The position numbers and the translations under genes are program-made. A DNA stretch of 7,210 bases. It comes from SIG402 sp045639045 (GTDB lineage: Bacteria; Bacillota; Clostridia; Christensenellales; Borkfalkiaceae). Below the pieces are notes generated by a model. The model searched no databases, was not told the origin of the DNA, and saw nothing but the letters and a program-made list of their open reading frames with translations. The stretch is taken from the NCBI GenBank assembly GCA_045639045.1, contig JAZUCI010000008.1:1-7210 (forward strand). The letters run 5' to 3'. Below are positions 6,487 through 7,210 of the stretch, piece after piece; the stretch's first letter is position 1; the number at the start of each line of letters is the position of its first letter.

Positions 6487-6515
6487 TTGCCAAAAACAAA
6501 AAAATAGGGTATAAT
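6487..6515 (+). promoter_or_regulatory. Strong sigma-A promoter of the SRP RNA gene, with A-tract UP-like region
   Basis: TTGCCA (6487-6492), a 17-base spacer and a perfect TATAAT (6510-6515) predict a start at about 6522. Upstream A-tracts at 6459-6464, 6468-6473 and 6480-6483 sit where an UP element would contact the RNA polymerase alpha subunit, as expected for a highly expressed stable RNA. It diverges from the DUF4130 promoter, with about 90 bases between the two -35 boxes and no gene in between. Confidence 0.92.
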
Positions 6516-6521
6516 CCTTGT

Positions 6522-6789
6522 GCTGTGCTAGGTGGGGAGTTAGCGGTGCCCTGTATCTGCAATCCGCTGTAGCAGAGCCGAACGCCTTCCCCGGCCCCTT
6601 GGGTGGGGCGCTGGAACCGATAAGGGATTTTGATGGTAAGGTCTTATGCAACGGGTAGCCGTGAACCGTGTCAGGGCAGGGATGCAGCAGCACTAAGTGG
6701 AAGTTCCCGTGTGCCATAAGGTAGCTTTACCGGAGTTACCTGTCGGGGTGCCGGCCCGGTCCAATCGGTCAAAGAAGGATGCACAGCCC
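6522..6789 (+). ncRNA. ffs: Signal recognition particle RNA, large (Bacillus/Clostridia) type
   Basis: RNA scaffold of the signal recognition particle: it binds Ffh and targets ribosomes making membrane proteins to FtsY and the membrane. The 5' Alu-type domain shows the conserved GTGCTAGG (6525-6532), GGTGCCCTGTA (6545-6555) and GCAATCCGCTGTAGC (6559-6573). The Ffh-binding helix 8 is clear: UCAGG (6671-6675), GCA/UGC stem around a GGGA tetraloop (6679-6682, a GNRA loop), and AGCAG (6686-6690) on the other side of the asymmetric loop. The ends pair as GCTGTGC (6522-6528) with GCACAGC (6781-6787), which sets the boundaries to within a few bases. The length of about 267 matches the long form of Bacilli and Clostridia and differs from the roughly 114-base E. 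coli 4.5S form. Exact ends are estimated from the promoter and the terminal helix. Confidence 0.95.
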
Positions 6790-6802
6790 TTTTAAAATCG
6801 TT

Positions 6803-6830
6803 ACGGAAGCAAAGCGCACGTTTCCGTTTT
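6803..6830 (+). terminator. Possible terminator after the SRP RNA
   Basis: ACGGAAGC (6803-6810) pairs with GTTTCCGT (6820-6827) as an 8-bp stem with one G.U pair and a 9-base loop, ending in TTTT (6827-6830). It is well placed just after the mature SRP RNA. The short U-tract makes it moderate, so some read-through into the ileS leader is plausible. Confidence 0.42.
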
Positions 6831-6875
6831 ACGTATAAAACGCGGGTGAAAAGCCCGTTTACCGGGAATGCGGTT

Positions 6876-6906
6876 CTTGCAAAAATGGCAAGGGCCTTGT
6901 CTTTTT
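6876..6906 (+). promoter_or_regulatory. Attenuator-like alternative hairpins in the ileS leader
   Basis: CTTGC (6876-6880) can pair perfectly with GCAAG (6888-6892). The same GCAAG, extended to GGCAAG (6887-6892), can instead pair with CTTGTC (6896-6901, one G.U), followed directly by TTTTT (6902-6906). The second fold resembles an intrinsic terminator and the first would act as an antiterminator. The stems are only five to six base pairs, so this is a suggestion, not a proven switch. Confidence 0.35.
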
Positions 6907-6907
6907 C

Positions 6908-6963
6908 GCGCGTGGGCGCGTGGATACGCGTGCCAAGCGCGTAATTTATTCGCGCGTACGCGT
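6908..6963 (+). repeat. Six copies of RCGCGT before ileS
   Basis: GCGCGT at 6908-6913, 6916-6921, 6937-6942 and 6952-6957, and ACGCGT at 6926-6931 and 6958-6963: six near-palindromic hexamers in 56 bases. Several can pair with each other. The best hairpin is 6914-6934, eight pairs with one bulged G and a GGAT loop; a second, GCGCG (6937-6941) with CGCGC (6951-6955), is also possible. The role is unknown: protein-binding cluster, folded leader RNA or composition effect. Confidence 0.6.
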
Positions 6964-6980
6964 AAAGGCAAAATCCCAAC

Positions 6981-7001
6981 AAAAAAACGGGGGAAACCCC
7001 C
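6981..7001 (-). terminator. Terminator-shaped hairpin facing leftward, upstream of ileS
   Basis: GGGGG (6989-6993) and CCCCC (6997-7001) flank AAA. Read leftward this is GGGGGTTTCCCCC, then G and seven T residues (6987-6981), a textbook intrinsic terminator for antisense transcription. Read rightward there is no T-tract, but the stem lies about 28 bases before the ileS ribosome site and could affect RNA folding or stability. Confidence 0.5.
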
Positions 7002-7046
7002 AAAACAAGGAAAAACCGCAGTAAGTGAGAGGAGGAAAAAGCGTAT

Positions 7047-7210
7047 ATGTATCGCAAAGTAGACACGGGCATGAATTTCTTGGACCGCGAAAAGGAAGTG
7101 CTGGATTTCTGGAAGGAAAACCGCGTTTTCGAACGGGTAATGGAAGAAACCGAAGGTAAGCAAACCTTCACTTTTTACGACGGACCGCCCACCGCAAACG
7201 GCAAGCCCCA
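7047..7210 (+). CDS. ileS: Isoleucyl-tRNA synthetase, N-terminal fragment (3' truncated by window)
   Basis: Charges tRNA-Ile with isoleucine (class I synthetase). Fifty-four codons are visible, beginning MYRKVDTGMNFLDREKEVLDF. The segment FYDGPPTANGKP (43-54) is the lead-in to the HIGH signature, which falls just past the window edge. The wording 'FYDGPPTANGKP' and the short N-terminus fit the eukaryote-like (IleS2) class, not the B. subtilis/E. coli class ('LHDGPPYANG'). ValRS is unlikely because its equivalent motif is P-P-P/N-x-T-G-x-L-H. The ATG at 7047 follows AGGAGG (7030-7035) with an 11-base spacer. No T-box was found in the leader. The assignment to IleRS is strong; the class call rests on a short stretch. 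Confidence 0.93.
   Translation, partial: MYRKVDTGMNFLDREKEVLDFWKENRVFERVMEETEGKQTFTFYDGPPTANGKP

Larger units (their letters stand above)
6831..7029 (+). other. Non-coding ileS leader region
   Basis: About 200 bases between the SRP RNA tail and the ileS ribosome site without a convincing gene. It is structured. CGGG (6843-6846), CCCG (6854-6857) and CGGG (6863-6866) allow two exclusive pairings. An attenuator-like pair of hairpins lies at 6876-6906, an RCGCGT-rich block at 6908-6963, and a G5/C5 hairpin at 6989-7001. I could find no clear promoter here: TATAAA at 6834-6839 has no -35 partner. ileS may therefore be read from the SRP RNA promoter or from a non-standard one. A canonical T-box, the usual control of Gram-positive synthetase genes, is not visible. 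Confidence 0.5.

Noticed and set aside
6920..6930. GTGGATACGCG in the ileS leader, similar to the T-box core GTGGNACCGCG
   Set aside because: The central ACC is missing. No specifier loop or stem I could be seen, and TGGA would need a tRNA ending UCCA instead of ACCA. It also lies inside the RCGCGT block, which explains the resemblance.
6885..6944. A 19-codon open frame (MARALSFSRVGAWIRVPSA) as a possible leader peptide for ileS
   Set aside because: No ribosome site precedes the ATG and there is only one Ile codon. The frame is short enough to arise by chance.
6868..7062. A 64-codon open frame running into the start of ileS
   Set aside because: The product is a low-complexity, basic, Arg/Lys-rich string with no family pattern. 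It overlaps the ileS ribosome site and start, and the region looks like structured leader RNA.

Overview
The window looks like a chromosomal housekeeping segment of a low-GC Gram-positive (Firmicutes/Clostridia-like) bacterium, probably an uncultured lineage. The evidence is the long Bacillus-type SRP RNA with an Alu domain, strong AGGAGG-type ribosome sites, sigma-A promoters with 17-bp spacers, a Gram-positive-style LexA box, and the gene families present. There are no transposases, phage genes, CRISPR arrays or tRNAs.

Layout. Positions 1-5127 hold a tightly packed rightward run: the 3' part of tyrS (tyrosyl-tRNA synthetase), a YigZ/IMPACT-family protein, recX, nnr (bifunctional NAD(P)HX epimerase/dehydratase) and a DEAD-box RNA helicase. 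Neighbouring genes overlap by 4, 8 and 19 bases. The only gap, between yigZ and recX, holds a small terminator-like hairpin. Next comes a short gene for a two-helix membrane protein (5207-5440) with its own promoter and a strong terminator. A leftward gene for a DUF4130/TIGR03915-type putative DNA metabolism protein (5564-6325) converges on it. That gene has a near-consensus promoter with a LexA-like operator just downstream of the -10 box. Diverging from it is the SRP RNA gene ffs (about 6522-6789) with a near-perfect promoter. A structured non-coding stretch of about 250 bases follows, and then the 5' end of ileS, of the eukaryote-like IleRS type.

How the genes fit together. Most are core functions: tRNA charging (tyrS, ileS), protein targeting (SRP RNA), RNA remodelling (helicase), cofactor repair (nnr) and recombination control (recX). 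The points most worth a second look are the apparent SOS control of a solitary DUF4130 gene, the ileS leader (no T-box, but alternative hairpins and six copies of RCGCGT), and the altered cation-site residues in the Nnr epimerase domain. I did not find a clear-cut new multi-gene system.
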